Position numbers and translations under genes: made by a program | In this document: positions 17,870-27,631 of the stretch, piece by piece | How positions within the stretch are numbered: the stretch's first letter is position 1 | Layout: every line of letters starts with the position of its first letter | Notes under the pieces: generated by a model | Told to the model about the DNA's origin: nothing | Seen by the model: the letters and a program-made list of their open reading frames with translations, nothing else | The model's database searches: none | Assembly (NCBI GenBank): GCA_965260995.1 | Contig: CBDHCD010000002.1 | Coordinates: forward strand, 806,001-870,000 | DNA: 64,000 nt | Direction of reading: 5' to 3' | From: JBBROS01 sp965260995 | GTDB lineage: Bacteria > Pseudomonadota > Alphaproteobacteria > Acetobacterales > Acetobacteraceae

Positions 17870-18765
17870 CCTTCCCGATGGATGGGGGAGCCGGACGCTT
17901 TCTCGGCCCAGTAGCCCGGCAACCAGGTGCAGTCGCGTCCGCCCCAGCCATCGTCGCTGGCCTGGGTGAAGCAGGCCAGCGCTTGCGCCGCGACAGGCAG
18001 GGCGATCCCGCGCGAGGCCGCTGCCGCGACCATGATGGAGAGGTCCTTGCGGATCGAATCGACGTCGAAGGTCGGCGTGCCGGGGCTCTGGCCCGAGAGG
18101 GCGGCGGTGATCGCCGGGGCGCGGTTCCTGAGCGCAGCGGGGGCACCGGAGGTCTCAGCGAAGAACGCCACCAGCCAAGCCGGGTCCAGGCCGAGGTGAC
18201 GGACCAGCGCGTTGGCCTCGCCGAACGATTGCCAGAACACCAGCAACGGCAAGTTGACCGCGAGCTTCATCGACGCCCCGGCCCCGCACGGTCCCACGTG
18301 CTCCACCCGGCGGCACAGCAGGTCCAGCACCGGGCGGGCACGCTCCACGTCGGCGGCCACCCCCCCGGCCATGCCCAGCAGCGTGCCTTGGCGCGCCGGG
18401 CCGACGGTGCCGCCCACGGGGCATTCGACGAACGCGCCGCCGGCCCGCGCCACGTCCGCGGCAAGGGCGGCCGGCGTTTCCGGGGGAACGGTGCTCATGT
18501 CGATCACCAGCTTGCCGCCGAGGCTGGCCGTGAGGATGCCGTCGGGGCCGCGGTACACCGCATCGACCGCCGCGGCGTCGAACAGCATCGTGACCACCAC
18601 ATCGGCGGCCTGCGCCAGCACCTGCGGGGTATCGGCGACCGGAAGGCCCAGCCCCTCCGCCTTGGCGCGGGTGCGGTTCCAAACGACAGGCGGCCTGCCC
18701 GCATCCTGCAACCGGGCGGCCATAGCGGCACCCATCTTGCCGAGACCCGCGATGCCGATGCGCAT
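17866..18765 (-). CDS. 3-Hydroxyisobutyrate dehydrogenase-family NAD(P)-dependent oxidoreductase
   Basis: A 299-residue beta-hydroxyacid dehydrogenase. The Rossmann fingerprint GLGKMGAAMAARL is at the N-terminus, the substrate motif ECPVGGTVGPARQGTLLGMAGG is mid-protein and the catalytic Lys sits in GASMKLAVNLPL. It is the first gene of a minus-strand operon and is divergent from a second family member whose start is only 60 bases away. Confidence 0.88.
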   Translation of the reverse strand: MRIGIAGLGKMGAAMAARLQDAGRPPVVWNRTRAKAEGLGLPVADTPQVLAQAADVVVTMLFDAAAVDAVYRGPDGILTASLGGKLVIDMSTVPPETPAALAADVARAGGAFVECPVGGTVGPARQGTLLGMAGGVAADVERARPVLDLLCRRVEHVGPCGAGASMKLAVNLPLLVFWQSFGEANALVRHLGLDPAWLVAFFAETSGAPAALRNRAPAITAALSGQSPGTPTFDVDSIRKDLSIMVAAAASRGIALPVAAQALACFTQASDDGWGGRDCTWLPGYWAEKASGSPIHREG

Positions 18766-18824
18766 GGACGCCCCTCATCTTGCAGCCTATTGATCGACTG
18801 CTCGTTATCATGGGAAGGAACGAT

Positions 18825-19703
18825 ATGGAAGGTGAAGCCGGAGTTATTGGACTGGGCATCATGGGGGGCACCATGTCCGCCAACCTGGTACGGGCTGGCT
18901 GGCGGGTGCACGGGTTCGACCCCGACCCGGCGGCGCGCGACGCGGCCGCGGCGGCTGGCGTCATGATGCACGACGGCGTGGCGGCACTGGTGGCGGCGGC
19001 GCCGATCATCATGACTAGCCTGCCTTCGCCCGCCGCGCTGCACGCGAGCGCCGCCGCCATCGCCGCGTCGGGCGCGCCGCCCCGCGTGGTGGTGGAAGCC
19101 AGCACGATGGCGCTGGAGGACAAGCTGGCCTTCGGCGCAGTGCTGGAGCAGGCCGGGCACACGGCACTGGACTGCCCGATCAGCGGCACGGGGTCGCAGG
19201 CCAAGACGGGGGATTTGGTGATCTACGCCAGCGGCGACAGCGGCGCGGTCGCCCGCTTACAGCCGTTCTTCCTCGCTTTCGCCAAGGCGGCGCACGACCT
19301 GGGTGCCTACGGCAACGGCAGCCGGATGAAATACGTCGCCAACCTGCTGGTTGCGGTCCACAACGTCGCCTCCGCCGAGGCGATGGTGCTGGGGATGAAG
19401 GCTGGGCTGGACCCGGAGCAGATCGTGGCGCTGGTCGGTGCCGGGGCGGGCACATCAAAAGTGTTCGAGCTGCGGGCGCCGATGATGGCGGCGGGGCACT
19501 ACGACGAGGCGACGATGAAGGTGGCGGTGTGGCAGAAGGACATGGCGATCATCGGCCAGTTTGCCACCGCCTTGGGCGTGACCACGCCGCTGCTCTCCGC
19601 CTGCATACCCGTCTATGCCAGCGCGATGGCGACCGGGCACGCCCAGCACGACACTGCGGCGGTGTGCGACGTGCTGGAGCGAATGGCAGGGTTGCAACGC
19701 TAA
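18825..19703 (+). CDS. Second 3-hydroxyisobutyrate dehydrogenase-family oxidoreductase
   Basis: A 292-residue protein with GLGIMGGTMSANLV, DCPISGTGSQAKTGDLVIYASG and the catalytic-lysine segment GSRMKYVANLLVAVHN. The ATG at 18825 is preferred over 18780 because it follows AAGGAA and places the Rossmann motif at the usual distance from the start. It is a distant paralogue of the divergent gene, so a different substrate is likely. Confidence 0.85.
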   Translation: MEGEAGVIGLGIMGGTMSANLVRAGWRVHGFDPDPAARDAAAAAGVMMHDGVAALVAAAPIIMTSLPSPAALHASAAAIAASGAPPRVVVEASTMALEDKLAFGAVLEQAGHTALDCPISGTGSQAKTGDLVIYASGDSGAVARLQPFFLAFAKAAHDLGAYGNGSRMKYVANLLVAVHNVASAEAMVLGMKAGLDPEQIVALVGAGAGTSKVFELRAPMMAAGHYDEATMKVAVWQKDMAIIGQFATALGVTTPLLSACIPVYASAMATGHAQHDTAAVCDVLERMAGLQR

Positions 19704-19784
19704 GCGGCTTGCGCCGGCCCTGTTGGCCCGCTTAACTGTCATCCGATAATTACGAGCCGCATCACTGTGGCCGGGAACGTTCCT

Positions 19785-21509
19785 ATGGCAGCGACAAAAG
19801 TCCGAGATGGCATGCGCGTGGAATGGGACGCTGTCATCGGTATGGACGACGGCTTGGTGCTGCGCGCCGACGTGTTCCGTCCGGTGGCGGAAGGCCGCCA
19901 TCCTGTGCTGCTGACCTACGGTCCTTACGCGAAGGGGTTGGCGTTCCAGGACGGCTATCCTAGCGCGTGGGCGCGGATGGTGGAGCGGCACCCGGACGTG
20001 GCCGCGGGGTCGAGCAACCTGTACCAGAGCTGGGAGGTGGTGGACCCGGAGAAATGGGTGCCGCACGGTTATGCCTGCGTGCGGGTGGATAGCCGCGGCT
20101 GCGGGCGCTCGCCGGGCACCGTGGACCATTTCAGCCCGCGCGAGACCCAGGATTTCTACGACTGCATTGAGTGGGCCGGGGTGCAGCCGTGGAGCAACGG
20201 GCGCGTCGGGCTGAACGGGATCAGCTACTACGGCATCAACCAGTGGCAGGTCGCGAGCCGGCAACCGCCGCACCTGGCAGCGATGTGCGTCTGGGAAGGC
20301 GCGGCCGATTTCTACCGCGACATGACGCACCACGGCGGCATATTGAACACCTTCTGGGCCAACTGGTACGACATGCAGGTCAAGACCGTGCAGCACGGCC
20401 TAGGCGAACGCGGCCCGCGCAGCCGGGCGACGGGCGAGCTGGTGTGCAGGCCGGAAACGCTGGACGAAGCGGCGCTGGCAGCCAACCGCTGCGATTTCGG
20501 CGAGGACATCCTGGCCCATCCGCTGGACGACGGCTACCACCGCGCCCGCTCGCCGGATTGGCCGCGCGTGACGGTCCCGTTCCTGTCGGCGGCGAACTGG
20601 GGCGGCCAAGGGCTGCACACCCGCGGCAACTTCGAGGGGTTCATACGCGCCGCCTCTACGCAGAAATGGCTGGAGGCGCACGGCATCGAGCATTGGACGC
20701 ACTTCTACACTGACTACGGACGGAACCTGCAACTGCGGCTCTTCGACCATTTCCTCAAGGGCGAGGACAACGGCTGGGACCGGCAGCCGCCGGTGCTGCT
20801 GCAGGTCCGCCACCCTGACCGCTTCGTCGAGCGGGCGGAAGCTGGGTGGCCAATCCCGCGCACGCGCTGGACCGAGGTGCCGCTCGATGTGTCGGGATTG
20901 GCGTTGGGCCGAGACGGGCATGGCGAGGCGCGCTTCGACGCAGACGGTGATGGCGTGACGTTCTTGGCTCCGCCATGCGCGGAGGAGACGGAAATTACCG
21001 GCCCTTCCGCGCTGCGGCTGTTCGTATCCTCCTCCACCGCGGACGCTGACTTGTTCGCCGTGCTGCGGGTGTTCACGCCGGACATGCGAGAGGTGACGTT
21101 CCAGGGTGCCATTGACCCGCATACGCCGGTGGGCCAAGGCTGGCTGCGCGCCTCCCACCGCCGGCTCGACCCGGCGGTGTCGCTGCCGTACCGCCCCTAT
21201 CATACCCACGACGCGCCGCAGCCGCTGACGGCCGGTGAGGTGGTTCAGGTCGAGATTGAGATCTGGCCCACCAGCATCGTGGTGCCGCCGGGCTACCGCA
21301 TCGGGCTTTCGGTCCGCGGCCACGATTACGAGGCGGCGGCGGAGGGCGGGCGGCTATCCAATTTTAAGAACGTGCTGCGCGGCTGCGGCCCTTTTCTGCA
21401 CGACGACGAGCGCGACCGCCCGCCCGCGTCGTTCGCCGGCCTCACTACGTTGCACGCCGGGCCTGGAATGCAGCCGATGCTGCTGCTTCCTATCGTTCCC
21501 CAGTGTTAG
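19785..21509 (+). CDS. CocE/NonD-family serine hydrolase
   Basis: A 574-residue alpha/beta hydrolase of the X-Pro dipeptidyl-peptidase/cocaine esterase type. The nucleophile is Ser147 in NGISYYGINQW; VRVDSRGCGRSPG is the conserved block before it, and the C-terminal jelly-roll domain covers roughly residues 340-570. These enzymes hydrolyse esters or amides. The ATG at 19785 is used; an in-frame GTG lies at 19767. The stop is 9 bases before the system 2 livK start, so the hydrolase and importer probably share a transcript. Confidence 0.87.
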   Translation: MAATKVRDGMRVEWDAVIGMDDGLVLRADVFRPVAEGRHPVLLTYGPYAKGLAFQDGYPSAWARMVERHPDVAAGSSNLYQSWEVVDPEKWVPHGYACVRVDSRGCGRSPGTVDHFSPRETQDFYDCIEWAGVQPWSNGRVGLNGISYYGINQWQVASRQPPHLAAMCVWEGAADFYRDMTHHGGILNTFWANWYDMQVKTVQHGLGERGPRSRATGELVCRPETLDEAALAANRCDFGEDILAHPLDDGYHRARSPDWPRVTVPFLSAANWGGQGLHTRGNFEGFIRAASTQKWLEAHGIEHWTHFYTDYGRNLQLRLFDHFLKGEDNGWDRQPPVLLQVRHPDRFVERAEAGWPIPRTRWTEVPLDVSGLALGRDGHGEARFDADGDGVTFLAPPCAEETEITGPSALRLFVSSSTADADLFAVLRVFTPDMREVTFQGAIDPHTPVGQGWLRASHRRLDPAVSLPYRPYHTHDAPQPLTAGEVVQVEIEIWPTSIVVPPGYRIGLSVRGHDYEAAAEGGRLSNFKNVLRGCGPFLHDDERDRPPASFAGLTTLHAGPGMQPMLLLPIVPQC

Positions 21510-21518
21510 GAGACAACC

Positions 21519-22763
21519 ATGCACGACATTACCCGTCGCAGCACCTTCGCGGGCCTTGGTGGATTGGGCCTCGCCGCAATGGCCGGCCCCGTCCACGGGC
21601 AAGGCTCGAAGGAGCCAATCCGGCTCGGTTTCCTGACCGTTAAGACCGGGCCGCTCGCAGCGGGCGGCATCCAGATGGAGCAGGGATTGCAGCTCTACCT
21701 CAAGGAGAACAACACCACGCTCGGCGGGCGTCCGGTGCAGTTGTTCACCGCTGACACCGCCGGCGTGCCCGCCACCACCCGCACCAAAACGCAGGAGTTA
21801 GTGGAGCGCGACAACGTGTCCGCCATCATCGGCCCGCTAGCCGCCTTCGAAATGCTGGCCATCGACGACTACATCAAGAGCAAGCAGGTCCCGCTGCTGT
21901 GCTCGGCGGCGGCGGAGGACGTGACGCAGCGCCGCCCCAACCCGTGGCTCGTTCGCTGCACAGCGACTTCCGGGCAGTGCGCGCACCCGATGGCGGACTA
22001 CGCCGCGGAGACGCTCGGCTACAAGCGCATCGCGCTGATCGGCAGCGACTTCGCCTACGGTCAGGAGCAGAACGCGGCGTTCCAGCACGTGTTCGAGCAG
22101 GGAGGCGGCAAGGTCATCCAGAAGCTATGGCCGCCCTTGAACACGCCGGACTACGGCACGTACATCGCCCAGCTCAAGAGCGCCGACGCCATCTGGATGT
22201 CCTTCGCCGGGTCGAACGGCTACCGGTTCTTCACCCAGTACAAGGAATACGGTGGCACCATGCCGCTGCTGGGCGGCATGACAGCGGTGGATGCCGCGAT
22301 CCTGCCGCAGATGGGCGATGCCGCCATCGGTACGCTGTCCACGAGTTTTTACTCCTCCCAGCTCGACTACCCAGCCAACAAGGTGTTCGTCGCCGGGATG
22401 CGGCGGGACTATGGCGTGGACCCCGGCTACTACGCGTCGGGCACCTACGTCGCCGCGCAGGTGCTCGATGCGGCGCTGCACACTATCGACGGCAAGATCG
22501 AGGACAAGGCCGCGCTGATGAAGGCGATCCGCACCGGCACCTTCCCCGACACGGCACGCGGGCCGGTCAAGTTCGACCAGTTCGGCAACGTCGTCGGCAA
22601 CGTCTATATTCGCAAGGTCGAGAAAAAGGACGGAAGGCTGGTCAATGCCGTCATCAAGACATACCCCGATGTCAGCCAGTTCTGGACCTTCGACCAGGCC
22701 AGCTTCCTCAAGGAGCCGGTCTATTCGCGGGACTGGCCGCCCGCGCGCAACCTAGAGGATTGA
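21519..22763 (+). CDS. ABC transporter substrate-binding protein LivK-like (system 2)
   Basis: A 414-residue periplasmic binding protein (Peripla_BP_6). The signal peptide spans about 28 residues (twin arginines near residue 6, ending GPVHGQ). It shares the closing motif TYPDVSQFWTFDQA with the system 1 receptor (TYPDVSQFWTYDPA), so the two are likely related receptors for chemically similar ligands. A strong AGGAG ribosome site precedes the ATG. Confidence 0.9.
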   Translation: MHDITRRSTFAGLGGLGLAAMAGPVHGQGSKEPIRLGFLTVKTGPLAAGGIQMEQGLQLYLKENNTTLGGRPVQLFTADTAGVPATTRTKTQELVERDNVSAIIGPLAAFEMLAIDDYIKSKQVPLLCSAAAEDVTQRRPNPWLVRCTATSGQCAHPMADYAAETLGYKRIALIGSDFAYGQEQNAAFQHVFEQGGGKVIQKLWPPLNTPDYGTYIAQLKSADAIWMSFAGSNGYRFFTQYKEYGGTMPLLGGMTAVDAAILPQMGDAAIGTLSTSFYSSQLDYPANKVFVAGMRRDYGVDPGYYASGTYVAAQVLDAALHTIDGKIEDKAALMKAIRTGTFPDTARGPVKFDQFGNVVGNVYIRKVEKKDGRLVNAVIKTYPDVSQFWTFDQASFLKEPVYSRDWPPARNLED

Positions 22764-22803
22764 GCAGCGCCCGATGGCCCGGTCCTGACCCGAAGGCGCC
22801 GTC

Positions 22804-23664
22804 ATGCAGTTCTGGGTCATCCAAACACTAAACAGCCTGGCCTTCGGCGGCCTGCTGTTCCTGCTCTCGGCCGGGTTCTCGTTGATCTTCGGGCTGTTGC
22901 GCATCCCCAATCTCGCGCACGGGGCGCTGTTCATGCTGGGGGCCTATCTGGGGGCGGCCGCGCTCGGCTACGGGCTGCCGTTCTGGGCGGCGGCGCTGCT
23001 GAGCAGCCTGGCCGTTGGCGTCCTGGGCGTCGTGGTCGAGCGGGTGCTGCTGCGGCGGATCGCGGGCAACACGCAGGGCCAGGTGCTCGTCACCCTTGGC
23101 GTCGCGTTCATCATCGCCGACCTATGCCTGGTCGTGTTCGGCGGCGACCCAATGCCGCTCGCCACCCCGGCGGCGGTCCGCCGCCCGTTGCGGGTCGCGG
23201 GGCTGATCTTCCCGACCTACCGCCTGGTGGTGCTGGGCATCGCCGTGGCCACTGTGGCGCTGCTGGTCCTGCTGATGGACCGCACTAGGCTCGGGGCCAT
23301 GATCCGGGCCGGGGTGGACGACCGTATGATGGCGCGCGCGGTCGGCATCCGCGTGTCGCTGCTGTCCACGGCCGTGTTCTTCCTGGGCACAGCCCTCGCG
23401 GGGTTCGGCGGTGTCGTCGGCGGGCCGATCACGGCGGCCTATCCCGGCCTCGACGCCGCCATGCTCCCCCTGGCGCTGATCGTCGTCATCCTGGGCGGCA
23501 TCGGCAGCCTGGTGGGCGCCTTCGTCGGCAGCTTCATCATCGGGTTCATCTACAATTTCGGCACGGCGCTGTTCCCGGACCTTGCCTACGTCATCCTGTT
23601 CCTGCCGATGGTTCTGGCGTTGGTATTCAAGCCGGAAGGCCTGTTCGGGCGTCCGATGCCATGA
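22804..23664 (+). CDS. livH: ABC transporter permease LivH-like (system 2)
   Basis: A 286-residue membrane permease. The opening LNSLAFGGLLFLLSAGFSLIFGLLRI, followed by NLAHGALFMLGAY and GGIGSLVGAFVGSFIIG, matches LivH. The stop overlaps livM as ATGA. Confidence 0.92.
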   Translation: MQFWVIQTLNSLAFGGLLFLLSAGFSLIFGLLRIPNLAHGALFMLGAYLGAAALGYGLPFWAAALLSSLAVGVLGVVVERVLLRRIAGNTQGQVLVTLGVAFIIADLCLVVFGGDPMPLATPAAVRRPLRVAGLIFPTYRLVVLGIAVATVALLVLLMDRTRLGAMIRAGVDDRMMARAVGIRVSLLSTAVFFLGTALAGFGGVVGGPITAAYPGLDAAMLPLALIVVILGGIGSLVGAFVGSFIIGFIYNFGTALFPDLAYVILFLPMVLALVFKPEGLFGRPMP

Positions 23665-24617
23665 TGCGCGGGTTCTGGGGCGCTGCCGCGGGCGCGGTTG
23701 TCCTCGCCGGGCTGCCTTGGGTGCTGCCGGACATCTACTACGTCGGCATCGCCACGCACGTGCTGATCTTCGCGATGCTGGCGCTCAGCCTGAACATCCT
23801 CATCGGCTACGGCGGCATGAACTCGCTCGGACACGCGGTTTATCTCGGCGTGCCCGCCTACGCCTATGCCTGGCTCACGGCCAACGCCGGGTTCGGGGCC
23901 GCCGCCGCGGCGCTGAGCGCCATAGCCCTCGGCACCTTGCTGGCGGTGTTCTTCGGCGTCCTCGCGCTACGCGCCTCGGGCCTCACCTTCCTCATGATCA
24001 CCCTGGCCTTGGGCCAGGTCGTGTGGGGATTGTCCTATCGCTGGGTCGCCGTCACCGGGGGCGACAACGGGCTGAACGCGGCCCGGCCGCACGTGTTCGG
24101 CCTCGATACGTCGAACCCGGCCGTGTTCTACTACGTGGTCGCCACCGTGTTCGCCGTCGTGCTGCTGTGCCTGTGGCAGTTCGCCGGGTCGCCGTTCGTC
24201 GCCTGCTTGCGCGGCGCCAGGGACCAGCCGCGGCGGATGCGGATGCTGGGCCACAACGTCCGGCTGATCCGGCTCGCAGCGTTCGTCGCCGCCGGGTTCT
24301 GGGGGTCGGTGGCCGGCGTGCTCTACGTGTGGGACTTCCAGTTCATCAGCCCGCAGACGATGTCGCTGCAACAATCGGCCGAAGTGCTGCTGATGGTGAT
24401 CCTGGGGGGTGCCGGCACGCTCGCAGGCCCGGTCACGGGCGCCGTCATCATCACGCTCATGAAGTCGGTCGTCAGCTCCTACGTCACGCGCTGGTCGTCG
24501 CTGCTGGGGTTGATCTTCATCGTGGTGGTCATGGCGATGCCGCAGGGCCTCGTTCCCGGCCTCCAGCACCTCGCGCACCGCCGGAATGGGCAGCCACCGA
24601 ACGCCGCAGCACCCTAA
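23661..24617 (+). CDS. livM: ABC transporter permease LivM-like (system 2)
   Basis: A 318-residue permease with GYGGMNSLGHAVYLG and GGAGTLAGPVTGAVIIT, hydrophobic throughout. It overlaps livH by 4 bases and ends 2 bases before livG. Confidence 0.92.
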   Translation: MMRGFWGAAAGAVVLAGLPWVLPDIYYVGIATHVLIFAMLALSLNILIGYGGMNSLGHAVYLGVPAYAYAWLTANAGFGAAAAALSAIALGTLLAVFFGVLALRASGLTFLMITLALGQVVWGLSYRWVAVTGGDNGLNAARPHVFGLDTSNPAVFYYVVATVFAVVLLCLWQFAGSPFVACLRGARDQPRRMRMLGHNVRLIRLAAFVAAGFWGSVAGVLYVWDFQFISPQTMSLQQSAEVLLMVILGGAGTLAGPVTGAVIITLMKSVVSSYVTRWSSLLGLIFIVVVMAMPQGLVPGLQHLAHRRNGQPPNAAAP

Positions 24618-24619
24618 GC

Positions 24620-25355
24620 ATGAGCGCCGCTCCCGCCCTGGAGGTCGTGGGCCTGCGCAAGCATTTCGGCGGCGTCGCCGCCACGCGGGACATCTCGCTC
24701 ACGGTCATGCCTGGCGAGCGGCGGCTGCTGATCGGCCCGAACGGGGCCGGCAAGACGACGCTGTTCAACCTGATCACCGGGGACCTGCGCGCCGACGCCG
24801 GGTCGATCCGGCTGTTCGGCGAGGAGCTTCGCCACCTGCCGACGCAGCGGCGGGTGCGACACGGCCTCGCGCGCACGTACCAGATCCTCACCTTGTTCGC
24901 GCAGGAGACGATGCTGCACAACGTCGCGATGGCGCTGGCCGGAACCAGCCGCATCGGCTGGACGCCGTGGGGCCGGTTCCAGGGCCGCCGCGACTTCCAT
25001 GCGCCTGGCCACGCGGCGCTGGAGCAGGTCGGGTTGGCGCCGTTCGCCCATCGCATCGTCGCCGAAACGTCCTACGGCGAGCGGCGGCGGCTGGAACTGG
25101 CGATGGCGCTCGTGCAGGCGCCGAAGCTGCTGCTACTGGACGAGCCGCTGGCGGGCCTGTCGGCGGAGGAGCGGGAGACGGTGGCGGCGGTGCTGGACCG
25201 CTTGCCGCGCGACGTGTCGGTCGTGCTGATCGAGCACGACATGGACGTGGCGCTGGCCTACGCCGACCGCATCACGCTGCTCAACTACGGCGAGGTGGTG
25301 CTGGAGGGGACGCGGGCGGAGGTCGTCGCCGACCCGCGGACGCGGGAGGTCTATC

Positions 25356-25366
<11 letters not shown>
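24620..25366 (+). CDS. livG: Branched-chain-type ABC transporter ATPase LivG (system 2)
   Basis: A 248-residue ATPase with GPNGAGKTT, TSYGERRRLELAMAL and LLLLDEPLAGLSAEE. The reading frame is open far upstream (to 23582) through livM, but LivG homology and the natural ATG start at 24620. Confidence 0.92.
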
Positions 25367-26066
<700 letters not shown>

Positions 26067-26076
26067 AGGAGCTTGC

Positions 26077-27141
26077 ATGACCGAAGAAACCAACCACTAC
26101 GGCCCCACCGCCGCGCGCCAGCACGGGCGACCGGGCCGCGAGGCGCGCCCGGCCAGCATGACGGTCGATATGCATTCCCACGTGCTGGTGCCGGAGGCGG
26201 CGGAGCTGACGCAGCCGCACGTGGACCTGTCCTTGGTGCCGCTGGCGCATTTCGCGACCGACGCCACCAAGGCGCTGAACCGCAAGCAGGACGCGGACCG
26301 GCAGCCCAACATGCTGGACATGGAGGTGCGGCTGGCGGACATGGACGCCGCTGGCGTCGATATGCAGGTGATCCTGCCGCCGCCGCCGCAATGCGCCTAC
26401 ACCGTGCCGCTGGACATCGGGATCAAGGCGGCGCGCATCGTCAACGCGGGCCTAACCGCCTTCGCCGCGCAGAAGCCGGACCGCTTCACCGCGATGGGCA
26501 CGGTGCCGATGCAGGACGGGCAAGCCGCCGCCGCCGAGCTGGAGCGGACCATGCGCGAGGATGGGCTGAAAGGCGTCCAAATCCTGACCAGCGTCAACGG
26601 GCGCGAGCTGTCGGACCCCGAATTCGCCCCGTTCTGGGCCAAGGCGGAGGAGCTGGGCGCCGTGGTGCTGATCCACCCCAACGGTTTCACCGAAGCCCGG
26701 CGGATGACGCGGTTTTACTTCAACAACGTGGTCGGCAACCCATTGGAGACGACGCTGGCGTTGCACTACCTGATTTTCGACGGCGTGCTGGACCGGCACC
26801 CGGCACTCAAGCTGATCGCGGCGCACGGGGGCGGCTACCTGGCCAGCTACTCCGGGCGCATCGACCACGCGTGGGGCGCGCGCTCGGATGCGCGCGGGAC
26901 GTTGCCGCAGCTGCCGACGACGTATTTGAAGCGGGTATTCGTTGATTCGGTGGTGTTCACGCCGCATCAGTTGCGCGGCCTGGTGGAGGTGTTCGGGGCC
27001 GGGCAGGTGCTGATGGGGACGGACTACCCGTACGACATGGCGGAAAGCGACCCGGTGGGGCACCTCGCCTCCGCCGGGCTGGACGAGGCGACCTTCGCCG
27101 CCATCGCCGGCGGCAACTCCCGCAAGCTGTTCGGCCTATGA
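26077..27141 (+). CDS. Amidohydrolase (ACMSD-like), paralogue of the system 1 enzyme
   Basis: A 354-residue amidohydrolase_2 protein. The metal motif is VDMHSHVL, later residues lie in VLIHPNGF, AAHGGGYLASY and GTDYPYDM. The ATG at 26077 follows AAGGAG at good spacing. It is the last gene of the system 2 run, as its paralogue at 2394 is for system 1. The conserved pairing of importer and amidohydrolase suggests that both act on a related class of compound. Confidence 0.87.
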   Translation: MTEETNHYGPTAARQHGRPGREARPASMTVDMHSHVLVPEAAELTQPHVDLSLVPLAHFATDATKALNRKQDADRQPNMLDMEVRLADMDAAGVDMQVILPPPPQCAYTVPLDIGIKAARIVNAGLTAFAAQKPDRFTAMGTVPMQDGQAAAAELERTMREDGLKGVQILTSVNGRELSDPEFAPFWAKAEELGAVVLIHPNGFTEARRMTRFYFNNVVGNPLETTLALHYLIFDGVLDRHPALKLIAAHGGGYLASYSGRIDHAWGARSDARGTLPQLPTTYLKRVFVDSVVFTPHQLRGLVEVFGAGQVLMGTDYPYDMAESDPVGHLASAGLDEATFAAIAGGNSRKLFGL

Positions 27142-27161
27142 CGCTGCGGCTGCTGCCGGTG

Positions 27162-27572
27162 TTACTGGGGGAAGTTCAGCTCGATCGTCACCCCGTTCGG
27201 GTCTTCCAGGAACATTTGCTCCAGGTTCAGCATCGGCACCTTGCGGTCGCGGTAGGGCACGCCGGCGGCGCGGAAACGGTCGCGCATGGCGTCGATGTCG
27301 GTGCCGACGAAGGCGACGTGGTCGATGGTGCCGGTGCCCTTGGCGCTGCCGGTGTCCTTGTCGCCGAGGTATTCCTTGAGGCCGTCCGGGTCGTTCGGGT
27401 CGATGCCGACGACGTGGACCACGGCGATGCCGCCCTGATAGAGCCAGACGCCGGGGAAGTTGAAGTTCGGGCGCGGCCCGGCCTCGAACCCCATCACCCT
27501 GGTGTAAAACCGCTCGGTGGCGTCGAGGTCGGTGGTGCGGATCGAATAATGGTCCAGGCGGCTGATGGGCAT
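27162..27572 (-). CDS. VOC-family protein (glyoxalase/dioxygenase fold)
   Basis: A 136-residue single vicinal-oxygen-chelate domain. Metal-ligand candidates are His in RLDHYSIRTTDL, His in IAVVHVVG, His in TIDHVAFVG and Glu in GVTIELNF. Short VOC proteins act as lyases, isomerases or extradiol dioxygenases. The ATG at 27572 was chosen because the upstream extension has no VOC similarity. It is convergent with the amidohydrolase and divergent from the molybdenum hydroxylase operon. Confidence 0.82.
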   Translation of the reverse strand: MPISRLDHYSIRTTDLDATERFYTRVMGFEAGPRPNFNFPGVWLYQGGIAVVHVVGIDPNDPDGLKEYLGDKDTGSAKGTGTIDHVAFVGTDIDAMRDRFRAAGVPYRDRKVPMLNLEQMFLEDPNGVTIELNFPQ

Positions 27573-27631
27573 GGAGGCCTCCCTGTTTCGCTGCGTCCGT
27601 CGAAGGGCACGATAACGCGGGGGAGCCGGCC

